Positions 53,831 through 63,023 of a stretch of 64,000 bases of DNA are shown piece after piece. Origin of the DNA: an uncultured Mycobacteriaceae bacterium (lineage in GTDB: Bacteria; Actinomycetota; Actinomycetes; Mycobacteriales; Mycobacteriaceae); contig CADEGF010000027.1 in assembly GCA_902826815.1 (NCBI GenBank), forward strand, positions 21,525 through 85,524, read 5' to 3'. A program made the position numbers and the translations under genes. The stretch's first letter is position 1; each line of letters begins with the position of its first letter. Under the pieces are notes generated by a model. That model searched no databases. It saw only the letters and a list, made by a program, of their open reading frames with translations, and was not told the DNA's origin.

Positions 53831-54744
53831 CCGGCCAGCGCGAAGTTCTCGGTCAACGCCTCGACGACGGGGCGCCAGACCGGTTCGGGTAGGTCGTGGC
53901 CCATGCCGTCGACGACGACGAAGCGCGCACCGGGGATCACCTTGGCGAGGGAGCGCCCGTTGCGCGGCCGGACCATCGGATCGTCGGTGCCGTGGATGAC
54001 GACGGTCGGGGCGGTGATGCGCCGGGTGTAGCGCAGCAGGCTGCCGGTGCCGAGGATCGCGTCGAACTGACGCATCATGCCCTGGGGGTAGTCGCTGCGG
54101 TCGCGCAGCTCCTCGACGCGACGGCGCAGCGTGTCGACCGGCGGTAAGAAGTTGGGGCCGTTGATGATCGAGATGTTGCGGACCTCGGCGCGCAGCCGCT
54201 CCTCCCACGGCGCGTCCTTCGACGGGCCGCCGAAGGCCAGCTTGATCACCCGCCAGCGCGGCACCGCAGAAAGCAGCCGGTTCGAACTGGACATGATCAG
54301 TCCGAGCGACGCGACCCTGTCGGCGTGATTGCCCGCGAGTACCTGCGCGATCATGCCGCCCATCGACGCGCCGACGACGTGGGCGCGCTCGATGCCGAGA
54401 TGGTCGAGTAGCCCCTTCACGTCGACGGCCATATCCACCAACGTGTAGGGCACCTGGCTGCGGCGCCCCGTCACGTGGCGCAGTACCCGCGGGTACACCG
54501 AGCCATCGGCCTTGAGCCCGTGCAGCTTGGTGGACAGGCCGGTGTCGCGGTGATCGAACCGGATGACCCGGTAACCCTCGTCGACGAGCCGTCCGCAGAA
54601 CCCGGCAGGCCACATCGGCAGCTGCGCGCCGACGCCCATGATCAGCAGTACTGGCGGGGCGTCGGCGTCGCCGAGGTCCTCGTAGAACAGCTCGACAGGC
54701 AGGGTTGGGCTGCCGCACAGAGCCGTCCCGCTGCGGGTTTGCAT
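53827..54744 (-). CDS. Alpha/beta-hydrolase, second LipG-like paralogue
   Basis: 305 residues. Same block pattern as LipG at 45023: VLLIMGVGAQLPMWPAGFCG, FDHRDTGLSTKLHG, VGASMGGMIAQVL, HGTDDPMVRPRNG and DGMGHDLPEP. Lipase/esterase of unknown substrate. ATG 54744. It ends with a 4-base convergent overlap with the XRE gene and follows two DinB genes on the same strand, 9 bases after them. Confidence 0.88.
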   Translation of the reverse strand: MQTRSGTALCGSPTLPVELFYEDLGDADAPPVLLIMGVGAQLPMWPAGFCGRLVDEGYRVIRFDHRDTGLSTKLHGLKADGSVYPRVLRHVTGRRSQVPYTLVDMAVDVKGLLDHLGIERAHVVGASMGGMIAQVLAGNHADRVASLGLIMSSSNRLLSAVPRWRVIKLAFGGPSKDAPWEERLRAEVRNISIINGPNFLPPVDTLRRRVEELRDRSDYPQGMMRQFDAILGTGSLLRYTRRITAPTVVIHGTDDPMVRPRNGRSLAKVIPGARFVVVDGMGHDLPEPVWRPVVEALTENFALAG

Positions 54745-54753
54745 CTCACATTT

Positions 54754-55353
54754 CTACGCTGTCGCCTTCCACGGCTTGATCCAGTCCGTCTCGGGCCAGC
54801 CCAACTTGCCCGCCATCAACTCGTACATCGTTGCGCCGTCGATGGATTCGCGGATGATGTCGCAGTGCCCTGCGTGCCGGGTCAGCTCCTCGACCAGGTG
54901 CATGGCGACCCACCGCACGTTCCAGAAGTCCAGGTCCTGCGGGAACCACGGCACATCGTGCGGAACGGGTACCTGGGTGCCGAGATCAGACTCGGCGAAG
55001 ATCCGCAGGGTGTCCTCGTTCTGCGCTCGCAGCTTGTCGAGCAGTTCCTCGAGCGTCTCGTCGTCCCGCATCACGTACTCGTCCTCGTAGTCGGCCACCT
55101 GCTCCTCGAACGGCCGCTCGTCGCGCGGCGGAAATTCGGGGGCCGCCGTGACGCGGTCCATCCAGCTGCGCTGCACGCCCGTGGCGTGCTTGACGAGTCC
55201 GCCGATCGACAGCGCGCTCACCGAGGGCTTGGACCGCGCCTGCTCGTTGGTCAGGCCGTAGGCAACCGCGAAGAACGCGTTCTGGTTGAACCTCAGGAAC
55301 TCGATCAGCGTCTGCTTCTCGTCGTTGGCGGGCGCGGGCTGTCCTCTCTGCAT
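54754..55353 (-). CDS. DinB/DUF664-family protein 1
   Basis: 199 residues, four-helix DinB fold. Likely metal residues: His56 region (VKHATGVQRSW), and RWVAMHLVEELTRHAGHCDIIRE with the His pair. Members include mycothiol-dependent thiol transferases and maleylpyruvate isomerases; which applies here is unclear. ATG 55353, 3 bases downstream of the second DinB stop. Confidence 0.85.
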   Translation of the reverse strand: MQRGQPAPANDEKQTLIEFLRFNQNAFFAVAYGLTNEQARSKPSVSALSIGGLVKHATGVQRSWMDRVTAAPEFPPRDERPFEEQVADYEDEYVMRDDETLEELLDKLRAQNEDTLRIFAESDLGTQVPVPHDVPWFPQDLDFWNVRWVAMHLVEELTRHAGHCDIIRESIDGATMYELMAGKLGWPETDWIKPWKATA

Positions 55354-55356
55354 CGC

Positions 55357-55881
55357 TTACTTCTCCTTCTTCTTGGGGGTGTTGGCGTAAAGATCTCGGA
55401 TACAGGCGATTTCGGCGCCGTGGTGGATCGTCTCGCGGTTGATGTGCAGGACGAGGGCCATGAACGGGTAGTCAGCGTACGGGCCCTCAGCCGGTCCGCA
55501 CGGACGGTACAGCTCATCCTCGGTGAGCGCGCGCACACCCGTCATCCATTTTTCGTAGGCGTCGTCGAGCTGGGCCAGTGCGGTCTTTGCATCCGTCGCG
55601 TACGGCCAGCTCTGGTAGTCGGCGGGCGGGCCGTCGAAGTGCGAGTGGTTGCGCATCGCCAGCACGCCGACGATGACGTGTGCGAGCCGCCACGCGATGG
55701 TCGTGAACGGCGCCGGGTCAGGCGCTGGATAGTCGAAGTCGATCGCGCCGTCGGGATGCACGGTCCAGCAGTTCGGCACCGGGGCCCAGAAGTACTCGTC
55801 GTCGGTCAACCCGTCGAGTCGCGGCCGCAACTGCGTGGTCCAGTGGAAGTCGAGCTGGTCGGCTAGTTGCTCGGTGATCAT
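55357..55881 (-). CDS. DinB-family protein 2
   Basis: 174 residues. IAWRLAHVIVGVLAMRNHSHF and MALVLHINRETIHHGAEIAC provide the three His typical of DinB metal sites. ATG 55881 has GGGAGG 8 bases upstream and lies 22 bases from a perfect 19-base palindrome. First gene of the operon DinB2-DinB1-hydrolase, divergent from a WYL regulator. Confidence 0.87.
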   Translation of the reverse strand: MITEQLADQLDFHWTTQLRPRLDGLTDDEYFWAPVPNCWTVHPDGAIDFDYPAPDPAPFTTIAWRLAHVIVGVLAMRNHSHFDGPPADYQSWPYATDAKTALAQLDDAYEKWMTGVRALTEDELYRPCGPAEGPYADYPFMALVLHINRETIHHGAEIACIRDLYANTPKKKEK

Positions 55882-55902
55882 GAAACCAACCTCCCATCTA
55901 TA

Positions 55903-55921
55903 TAGGACAGTTTCTGTCCTA
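55903..55921. promoter_or_regulatory. Perfect palindromic operator of the WYL/DinB promoter
   Basis: TAGGACAG-TTT-CTGTCCTA. It sits exactly midway: its centre is 31 bases from each of the two divergent start codons. Confidence 0.8.
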
Positions 55922-55942
55922 AGATTATGCGAGTCTGAGACC

Positions 55943-56902
55943 GTGTCCGAGACGACGAGCCGAGTGCTGCAGCTTCTGGGTCTGCTGCAGTCCCGTCGCG
56001 TCTGGTCGGGTGAGGAGCTCGCCGAGCGGCTCGGCGTCACCACCCGCAGCGTGCGACGCGACGTGGACAGACTGCGTGAACTGGGATACCCGGTTCTCGC
56101 AAGCAAGGGCCATGGCGGCGGCTATCAGCTGGGTGCGGGTGCCGTGCTGCCCCCGCTGCTGCTGGATCCCGACGAGGCGGTGGCGATGGCGGTCTGCCTG
56201 CGGGTTGCCGCAGGTGGAAGCGTGGCCGGCGTCGGGGAATCGGCGCTTCGGGCGCTGAGCAAGCTCGATCAGGTGATGCCGTCGCGGCTGCGCTCTCAGG
56301 TGTCGGCCGTGCACGAAGCCACCGTCACGCTCACCTGGAACTCATCGGACTCGCCCGTCGAACCCGATGTGCTGATGACCCTGGCCCGCGCCTGTCGCGA
56401 CCGCGAGCATGTGTCGGCGTCCTATGTCGACCGCGCAGGCAATGCCACGGAGAGGCGACTGGAGCCCTATCAGCTCGTCACGACGGGAAAGCGGTGGTAT
56501 CTGCTGGCCTACGATCGCGACCGCGAAGACTGGCGCAGCCTGCGGCTGGACCGGATGGGTGACGTCCGCGCGCGCGGCAGCACATTCGTCGCGAGGGATG
56601 CACCCGACGCTGCCGCGTACGTTCAGCGGGCGATCAGCGCGTCGCCGTACCGACATGTCGCCCGGGTGCGCTACTTTGCGCCGGAGAGCGTTGTCGCACA
56701 GCATTTCTCGCCGTCATCGGTGACGATCGAGGCCGACGGGCCCGATGCGTGCATCGTCACCGCGGGTGCCGACGACCCGGAGCGGATGGTGTTCTACTTC
56801 GCGACCGTCGGGGCCGACTTCGAAGTGCTCGAACCGCCCGAGGTGGCCTATGCGGTGGAGTCAGTCGCAGAACGGTTGCGGCGCGCGGCAAGCAGACCGT
56901 GA
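55943..56902 (+). CDS. WYL-domain transcriptional regulator (YafY type)
   Basis: 319 residues. N-terminal HTH (SGEELAERLGVTTRSVRRDV about 24-43), helical linker, WYL domain about 160-225 (RRLEPYQLVTTGKRWYLLAY) and C-terminal WCX part. WYL regulators sense ligands or ssDNA. GTG 55943, directly downstream of the shared palindrome; probably autoregulates and represses the DinB operon. Confidence 0.9.
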   Translation: MSETTSRVLQLLGLLQSRRVWSGEELAERLGVTTRSVRRDVDRLRELGYPVLASKGHGGGYQLGAGAVLPPLLLDPDEAVAMAVCLRVAAGGSVAGVGESALRALSKLDQVMPSRLRSQVSAVHEATVTLTWNSSDSPVEPDVLMTLARACRDREHVSASYVDRAGNATERRLEPYQLVTTGKRWYLLAYDRDREDWRSLRLDRMGDVRARGSTFVARDAPDAAAYVQRAISASPYRHVARVRYFAPESVVAQHFSPSSVTIEADGPDACIVTAGADDPERMVFYFATVGADFEVLEPPEVAYAVESVAERLRRAASRP

Positions 56903-57201
56903 CGGTCGCGTTGGGCCGCCGATCCGCGCAGCCGCAACCGCAGAAGGAGCAGTCGTCGGTGCGCCTCGAAGCCCACTGACAGAGGGTCTGACCAGTTCCT
57001 GGGGCTGCCTGACGTCTTGTGTTCAGTCGCCATGATGTATCCATTGTGGCACTCCGCTGCGGAGTCTGCAGGCGACGCGCCGTGATCTGAACACCAGGGG
57101 CGATACGAAATGAATTGGCGCCCAACAGCACTCAACACTGCGGCGACCAAACGGCTTATGCTGCATGGATGCGGGTGTGACGATACTCACCCCGCAGATC
57201 G
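56903..57201. other. Intergenic region, no gene recognised
   Basis: About 300 bases between the WYL gene and the small minus-strand gene. Frames in it lack coding-like codon usage. No clear hairpin terminator is visible. Confidence 0.5.
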
Positions 57202-57387
57202 TCAACAGGAGATGCCCAGCCGGTCCGTGAGCACCAGAAAGGCCACCGCAAAGTCATTTTCGGCGGTATCGGCGCGCAAACCCAACTTCTCGGTGATGAC
57301 CTGCGTCGGCGAAAGCACCCGCATCCGGAGCGCATTGAGCGCGGAGGCCGCGTGTTTGAGCGCGTCCCGCAGATCGATGTTCGTCAT
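57202..57387 (-). CDS. Small hypothetical protein, 61 residues
   Basis: MTNIDLRDALKHAASALNAL start, then VLSPTQVITEKLGLRADT and FAVAFLVLTDRLGISC: three probable helices. Codons are strongly G/C-ended, as in real genes here. No family recognised. Divergent from the endonuclease-fold gene with 18 bases between the two start codons, implying a shared, compact promoter. Confidence 0.6.
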   Translation of the reverse strand: MTNIDLRDALKHAASALNALRMRVLSPTQVITEKLGLRADTAENDFAVAFLVLTDRLGISC

Positions 57388-57390
57388 CCT

Positions 57391-57405
57391 GGGTATCTAG
57401 TACCC
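57391..57405. promoter_or_regulatory. Palindrome in the 18-base divergent gap
   Basis: GGGTA-TCTAG-TACCC fills nearly the whole spacer between start codons at 57387 (minus) and 57406 (plus). With so little room both messages must be leaderless or start inside the neighbouring gene. Confidence 0.5.
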
Positions 57406-58173
57406 ATGCGGATGGCCACCTTCAACATCCTGCACGGACGCAGTGTGCCCGACGGTGCGGTCGAGATCGGCCGGCTGGAGGAGTCCGTCCGCCGGCTCGA
57501 CGCCGATGTGCTGGCGCTGCAGGAGGTCGACCTGGACCAGCCCCGCTCGGCGATGGCCGACCTGACAGCGGCGGCCGCGGCGGCCATGGGGGCGGTGACG
57601 CACCGGTTCGTGGCGGCGATCTCGGGGACGCCTGGGACGACGTGGATGGCGGCGACCGGCCGCGAACAGCCAGGCACGGCGGCCTACGGCATCGCGCTGC
57701 TTTCCCGGTTCCCGGTGCGGAGCTGGCAGGTGGTGCGGCTGCCGCGCATCCCGGTCACGTTCCCGGTTTACCTGCGCGAACCGAACAAGGTCCTGTTGGT
57801 GCACGAGGAGCCGCGCGCGGCGATGGTCGCGCAGCTGGACACCCCGCTGGGCCTGATGACCGTCGCCAACACGCACCTGACCTTCGTGCCCGGCTGGAAT
57901 CGTCTGCAGCTGCGTCACCTCGTCCGCGATCTGCGCGGACTCCCCGGGCCGCGGGTACTGATGGGCGACCTGAACATGACGCCGCCGAGGCGCGGCGGCT
58001 GGGTCGGGATGCGGCCATTGGCGGCCGGGTTGACGTTCCCGACGCACGGGCCGACCCGTCAGCTCGACCACATCCTGACCGATGATCCGAGGCTTCTGGC
58101 CGACGACTGCCAGGCCGTCGAGTTGCCGATCTCGGACCATCGCGCGCTCGTTGTGGACGTATCGCGGCGGTAA
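57406..58173 (+). CDS. Endonuclease/exonuclease/phosphatase (EEP) family protein
   Basis: 255 residues. EEP motifs: MATFNILHGR at the start, LQEVDLDQPRS (metal Glu), NTHLTFVPGW, LMGDLNMTPPRRGG (Asp/Asn) and RQLDHILTDD, SDHRALVVDV (catalytic His). Could act on DNA, sphingolipid-like or inositol phosphate substrates; unknown. ATG 57406 or 57412. Nine bases separate it from the mannosidase gene, so it heads that operon. Confidence 0.85.
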   Translation: MRMATFNILHGRSVPDGAVEIGRLEESVRRLDADVLALQEVDLDQPRSAMADLTAAAAAAMGAVTHRFVAAISGTPGTTWMAATGREQPGTAAYGIALLSRFPVRSWQVVRLPRIPVTFPVYLREPNKVLLVHEEPRAAMVAQLDTPLGLMTVANTHLTFVPGWNRLQLRHLVRDLRGLPGPRVLMGDLNMTPPRRGGWVGMRPLAAGLTFPTHGPTRQLDHILTDDPRLLADDCQAVELPISDHRALVVDVSRR

Positions 58174-58182
58174 CTACGTAGG

Positions 58183-61100
58183 GTGGCGGACGTGGCGTTC
58201 GGCGTGACCTCCGTGGAGTCGACGGACCTGTTCGTGGGGCCGCCGGATGCGCCGCTGCAGATCGTCAGGGTCGCCCATGAAGGCGGCTCGTCGGCGATCG
58301 TCGTCGAGGGTGACGGATTGACGACGCCCGAGCCTGCCGTCGCCGACCCCGCCGGTGGTGTCGTCGAGGTGCCTGTCGCGGTCACCGATCCCGTGCCGGG
58401 CGAGCGTCGCGCGGCACGGGTGCGCTGCGATGGGGCCGGCACTGACTTCGAGTTCGTCGTCGCCGAACCGGGCTGGACGATGTTCATGGTCAGCCACTTC
58501 CATTACGACCCGGTGTGGTGGAACACGCAGGCCGCCTACACCAGCCTGTGGACCGAGGAGCCGCAAGGCCGCTGCAGGCAGACCAACGGCTTCAACCTGG
58601 TGGATGCGCACCTCGAAATGGCGCGCCGGGAAGAGGAATACAAGTTCGTGCTCGCCGAGGTCGATTACCTCAAGCCGTACTGGGACACCCACCCCGAGGA
58701 CCGTGCCGACCTCCGCCGCTTCATCGATGAGGGCCGTGTCGAGATCATGGGCGGCACCTACAACGAGCCGAACACGAACCTGACCAGTCCCGAGACGACG
58801 ATCCGGAACTTTGTGCACGGCATCGGCTTTCAGCGTGACGTGGTGGGCGCCGAACCGGCGACGGCATGGCAGCTGGACGCCTTCGGCCACGATCCCCAGT
58901 TTCCCGGTATGGCCGCCGACGCGGGGCTGACGTCGAGTTCGTGGGCGCGCGGGCCGCACCACCAGTGGGGTCCGATGCAGAACCAGGGCGACCCCGAGCG
59001 CATGCAGTTCTCCAGCGAGTTCGGATGGGTGTCCCCGTCGGGTCGCGGCGTGCTGACCCATTACATGCCCGCGCATTACGCGGCCGGCTGGTGGATGGAT
59101 TCGTCGGCGAGCCTCGATGAGGCCGAGACCGCGACCTACGAGCTGTTCTCGGCGCTGAAGAAGGTGGCGCTGACGCGCAACGTGCTGCTGCCGGTCGGCA
59201 CCGACTACACGCCACCGAACAAGTGGGTCACCGACATTCACCGCGATTGGAACTCGCGCTACACCTGGCCGCGGTTCGTGTGCGCCCTGCCGAGCGAGTT
59301 CTTCGCATCAGTGCGCGCCGAACTGGATGAGCGGGGGATCGAACCGTCACCGCAGACGCGCGATATGAACCCGATCTACACCGGCTGTCACGTGTCCTAC
59401 ATCGACACCAAGCAGGCCAACCGCGACGCCGAGAACGCGGTGCTCGACGGTGAGCGCTTCGCGGTGTTCGCCGGACTGCTCGGTGGCGCCACCTATCCGC
59501 AGGCCGCGCTGGAGAAGGCGTGGGTGCAGCTCATCTACGGCGCGCACCACGACGCCATCACCGGCTCGGAGTCCGACCAGGTGTACATCGACCTGCTGAC
59601 AGGCTGGCGCGATGCATGGGAACTGGGCTGCGCGGCGCGTGACAACGCACTCGCACTCATCTCCAGCGCCGTCGACGGAACGGTGGTGGTGTGGAACACG
59701 CTGACACACAAGCGAACCGACGTGGTAACGGCCCGACTCGAGCGGCCATTGGGCGACGGCGTACGCGTGACCGACGCCGACGGCATCGAACTGCCCGCTC
59801 TCGTCGAACACGGCGGGCGGTCGGTCAGCTGGCTGGCCCGCGACATCCCGTCCATGGGGTGGCGCGGCTATCACCTGTCAGCCGATGCCGCGGCGGCAGG
59901 CTGGAACGCCGTCGACGGCAGAGCCTTTCCGGAGATCGCCAACGAGCGATACCGGCTACGGGTCGACGAGGCCCGCGGCGGGGCGGTGTCGTCACTGACC
60001 GAGGACGGCCGCGAACTGCTGGCCGACGGGAAGGTTGGTAACGAGCTCGCGGTATACGACGAGTACCCCGCACACCCTGACGCGGGCGAGGGGCCGTGGC
60101 ATCTGCTCCCCAAAGGCCCCGTCGCCGTGTCATCCAGTGCGGCAGCGGAATCCGTGCAGTGCTTCCATTCATCGCTGGGGGAGCGCCTCGTCGTGCGCGG
60201 GCGGCTCGGTTCGGTGCTGCACTACACGCAGACGTTGACGCTGTGGCACGACGTTCCGCGCGTCGACTGCAGCACCACGATCGACGAGTTCACCGGCGAG
60301 GACAAACTGCTGCGACTGCGCTGGCCCTGCCCCATCCCTGGGGCGATGCCGGTGAGCGAGGTCGGCGACGCGGTCGTCGGGCGCGGCTTCGCGCTGCTGC
60401 ACGAACCTGGCTCCGACGAGTCCGTCGACACCGCGAAACACCCCTACACACTGGATAATCCGGCATACGGCTGGTTCGGACTCTCGTCGGCGATGCGGGT
60501 CCGTGTCAATGACGGCGTACGCGCCGTGTCGGTGGCCGAGGTGATCTCGCCGAGCGAGGCAGAGTCGGCGCCGCTAGCGCGCGACCTGATGGTGGCATTG
60601 GTTCGTGCGGGCGTCACCGCCACATGTAGCAGCGCCGACAAACCCCGCTACGGGAACCTGGATATCGACTCCAACCTGCCGGATGCCCGGATCGCGCTCG
60701 GCGGGCCCGACGAGAACTCCTTCACCGCCGCGGTGCTGGCCGAAGCGGATCCCGCATACGCCGAGGAGCTCAAGCGTCAGCTGTACGCGTCGGGCTCGGC
60801 GAGGGTGTGGGTTCCTGCCGCGGCCCCGCTCGCGGCGAGCTGGCTGCCGGGGGCGGACCTGCGCGGTGTGCGGGCGCTGCCGGTGCTTGTCGTGGCAGGT
60901 GGTGACAGCCTCGACGCTGCGGTGGCGTCGATGGTCGAAGACCTTGTGGACGCCGAGATCTCGGTCGAACAACAGATGCCGTCGGACATCGACACGTTCG
61001 ACGGGCGAACCGTCGCGGTGCTGAACCGCGGCGTTCCCAGCTTCGCCGTCGACATCGAGGGCACGCTGCACACGGCGCTGATGCGGTCGTGCACCGGATG

Positions 61101-62406
61101 GCCGTCGGGCGTATGGATGGACCCGCAGCCGCGACGCACCGCACCCGACGGCTCGAACTTCCAGCTGCAGCACTGGACCCACACCTTCGACTACGCCCTG
61201 GTCACCGGCGACGGTGACTGGCGGACCGCCGCCATTCCTCATCGCAGCGCGGAGTTCTCGCACCCGCTGCTCGCCGTCGTCGGAAATCGCAGCGCCAAGG
61301 GCGGATTGCCCAGCTGGGGCTCGCTTCTGGAGATCGAACCAGCGGGAGCCGTCCAGCTCGCCGCGCTGAAGGCGGCGGGCAATCCGCTGGCCTCCGGCAG
61401 CAGCAGGGCCGTCGACCCCGCCGAAGCGGTGACCATGCGGTTCGTCGAAACAACCGGCGCAACAACCGATTTCGCTATCACATCGGGGCTACACCGAGTG
61501 ACCAAGGCGTCACGGGTCGACCTGCTCGAACAGCCACGGCTTCAGGAATCCGACGGCTCGGGCGATCTGACCGTGCACGGCTATGAGATCGCGACCGTGC
61601 TGAGCCGGCTCACCATGCCGCAGCTGCTCAACGCCGACCACACTGCGCTGGCACCCGAGGTCGAGGCGGCGCAGCCGCTGTATGCGCGTTACTGGCTGCA
61701 CAATCGCGGGCCTGCGCCGCTAGGCGGCCTGCCCGCCGTCGCGCACCTGCACCCGCAGGCCACCGTCGCAGGGCCGGGTGACGAAGTCGTGCTTCGGCTC
61801 ACCGCGGCGAGCGACTGCACCGACTCGGTGCTGCACGGCACCGTGCGGCTGCTGTGTCCCGCAGGCTGGAAGGCGAGCCCGTCGAGCCTGCCGTTCGTGC
61901 TGCCGAGCGGTGAACATCTGGAAGCAGACGTCGAGCTGACGTTGCCGCCGGACACCCCGCCCGGGCTCTATCCGATCCGCGCGCAGCTGCACGTCACCGG
62001 CGACGACGCGGTGTCGATGCCCGCATCGTGGCGCCAGATCGTCGAGGACGTCGCCACGGTGTCGGTGGGTACACCGCGCGAGGACAACGAGATCGTCTAC
62101 CTGGTCGGCGAGCCCGTCGATATCGACGTTGCCGCGGGCGATACCTCCAGGCTCGCAGTGACGGTCGGCACGGCGGCAGGCGCGAGCCTGTCGCTGGAGG
62201 CACATCTGGTCAGCCCATGGGGCACCTGGGAGTGGATCGGTCCGGCGGCCCAAGGAGCCGTGCTGACACCGGGTGAGACGGTGGAGATCGGCTTCGACGT
62301 CACCCCGCCGCCGTGGGTGCAGCCCGGGCAGTGGTGGGCGCTGGTCCGGATCGGCTGCGCGGAGCGACTGCTCTATTCGCCCGCCGTGAAGGTGACGGTC
62401 CGGTGA
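58183..62406 (+). CDS. Alpha-mannosidase, glycoside hydrolase family 38
   Basis: 1407 residues, longer than the M. tuberculosis homologue (Rv0648, about 1215). Zinc ligands: His107 and Asp109 in SHFHYDPVW, nucleophile/ligand Asp232 in WQLDAFGHDP, His455/456 in GAHHDAITGSE. C-terminal beta-domains follow (about 520 to end). It probably trims mannose from mannosylated lipids or proteins or from taken-up glycans; no signal peptide is visible, so a cytoplasmic role is likely. GTG 58183; GTG 58192 is better placed after AGGGTGG. Overlaps the next gene by GTGA. Confidence 0.9.
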   Translation: MADVAFGVTSVESTDLFVGPPDAPLQIVRVAHEGGSSAIVVEGDGLTTPEPAVADPAGGVVEVPVAVTDPVPGERRAARVRCDGAGTDFEFVVAEPGWTMFMVSHFHYDPVWWNTQAAYTSLWTEEPQGRCRQTNGFNLVDAHLEMARREEEYKFVLAEVDYLKPYWDTHPEDRADLRRFIDEGRVEIMGGTYNEPNTNLTSPETTIRNFVHGIGFQRDVVGAEPATAWQLDAFGHDPQFPGMAADAGLTSSSWARGPHHQWGPMQNQGDPERMQFSSEFGWVSPSGRGVLTHYMPAHYAAGWWMDSSASLDEAETATYELFSALKKVALTRNVLLPVGTDYTPPNKWVTDIHRDWNSRYTWPRFVCALPSEFFASVRAELDERGIEPSPQTRDMNPIYTGCHVSYIDTKQANRDAENAVLDGERFAVFAGLLGGATYPQAALEKAWVQLIYGAHHDAITGSESDQVYIDLLTGWRDAWELGCAARDNALALISSAVDGTVVVWNTLTHKRTDVVTARLERPLGDGVRVTDADGIELPALVEHGGRSVSWLARDIPSMGWRGYHLSADAAAAGWNAVDGRAFPEIANERYRLRVDEARGGAVSSLTEDGRELLADGKVGNELAVYDEYPAHPDAGEGPWHLLPKGPVAVSSSAAAESVQCFHSSLGERLVVRGRLGSVLHYTQTLTLWHDVPRVDCSTTIDEFTGEDKLLRLRWPCPIPGAMPVSEVGDAVVGRGFALLHEPGSDESVDTAKHPYTLDNPAYGWFGLSSAMRVRVNDGVRAVSVAEVISPSEAESAPLARDLMVALVRAGVTATCSSADKPRYGNLDIDSNLPDARIALGGPDENSFTAAVLAEADPAYAEELKRQLYASGSARVWVPAAAPLAASWLPGADLRGVRALPVLVVAGGDSLDAAVASMVEDLVDAEISVEQQMPSDIDTFDGRTVAVLNRGVPSFAVDIEGTLHTALMRSCTGWPSGVWMDPQPRRTAPDGSNFQLQHWTHTFDYALVTGDGDWRTAAIPHRSAEFSHPLLAVVGNRSAKGGLPSWGSLLEIEPAGAVQLAALKAAGNPLASGSSRAVDPAEAVTMRFVETTGATTDFAITSGLHRVTKASRVDLLEQPRLQESDGSGDLTVHGYEIATVLSRLTMPQLLNADHTALAPEVEAAQPLYARYWLHNRGPAPLGGLPAVAHLHPQATVAGPGDEVVLRLTAASDCTDSVLHGTVRLLCPAGWKASPSSLPFVLPSGEHLEADVELTLPPDTPPGLYPIRAQLHVTGDDAVSMPASWRQIVEDVATVSVGTPREDNEIVYLVGEPVDIDVAAGDTSRLAVTVGTAAGASLSLEAHLVSPWGTWEWIGPAAQGAVLTPGETVEIGFDVTPPPWVQPGQWWALVRIGCAERLLYSPAVKVTVR

Positions 62407-63023
62407 GTCACGCACACATCGCCGCAACCGTCGCCGGTCTCGGTGTGCGGGTCGGCGACGTGGACAGCCGCGAGGCCACGCTGCGCGGCGCGATGCCTGC
62501 CGCCGCGTTGCCGCGTGCGGGTACCAGCGAGGGCAGGCAGTTGCGCCGCTGGCTGACACAGCTTCTGGTGACCGAGCGGGTGATCGAGACCGAAGCCGCT
62601 GACGCCGGAGTCACCGGCGAGCGTGCGCCCGCCGAAGACGAACTGCTGCCCGATGATTCGGCACGGCTGGAGATCGGCAGTATCGCGGCGGCCGCGCTGG
62701 CCGAACCGCTCGCCAGGGCGATGTACGCGCATGTCACGGCCGACATCGACGTCAGCGACGCCGCGGTCGCCGCGTACCACACCCGCAACCCGGCGCGCTT
62801 CGCCAAATCTACGAGAACCGAAAACGGCTGGCGCACAGCGGTGGTCGAGGATCCGCTACTGGATGCTGTCCGGCCGTTGATCGTCGAGCTATTGCGCGGT
62901 GCCGCCCGGCGCCGGGCGTTTCGGCTGTGGCTGGATTCCCGGCGAGCCGAGCTGGTTCGGCTGGCTCCCGGCTACGAGCACCCCGGCGATCCACGCCAGC
63001 CCGACAACACCCACAGGCATTGA
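62403..63023 (+). CDS. Small protein labelled fabD2 in mycobacteria; looks SurA/parvulin-chaperone-like
   Basis: 206 residues. Counterparts at this locus are often named malonyl-CoA:ACP transacylase FabD2, but no GHSxG active site of FabD exists here. What can be seen is a helical pattern like SurA/PrsA N-terminal regions: LRRWLTQLLVTERVIETEAA, then DIDVSDAAVAAYHTRNPARF and a C-terminal RRRAFRLWLDSRRAELVRL. Function open. GTG 62403 overlaps the mannosidase stop; its own stop overlaps the ROK start (TGATG). Confidence 0.75.
   Translation: MSHAHIAATVAGLGVRVGDVDSREATLRGAMPAAALPRAGTSEGRQLRRWLTQLLVTERVIETEAADAGVTGERAPAEDELLPDDSARLEIGSIAAAALAEPLARAMYAHVTADIDVSDAAVAAYHTRNPARFAKSTRTENGWRTAVVEDPLLDAVRPLIVELLRGAARRRAFRLWLDSRRAELVRLAPGYEHPGDPRQPDNTHRH

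Noticed and set aside
54475-55866. 463-codon plus-strand frame across the DinB genes
   Set aside because: Spans three well-supported opposite genes and shows no domain.
57023-57205. 60-codon minus-strand frame
   Set aside because: Cys/Trp/His-rich translation with poor codon bias and no ribosome site.
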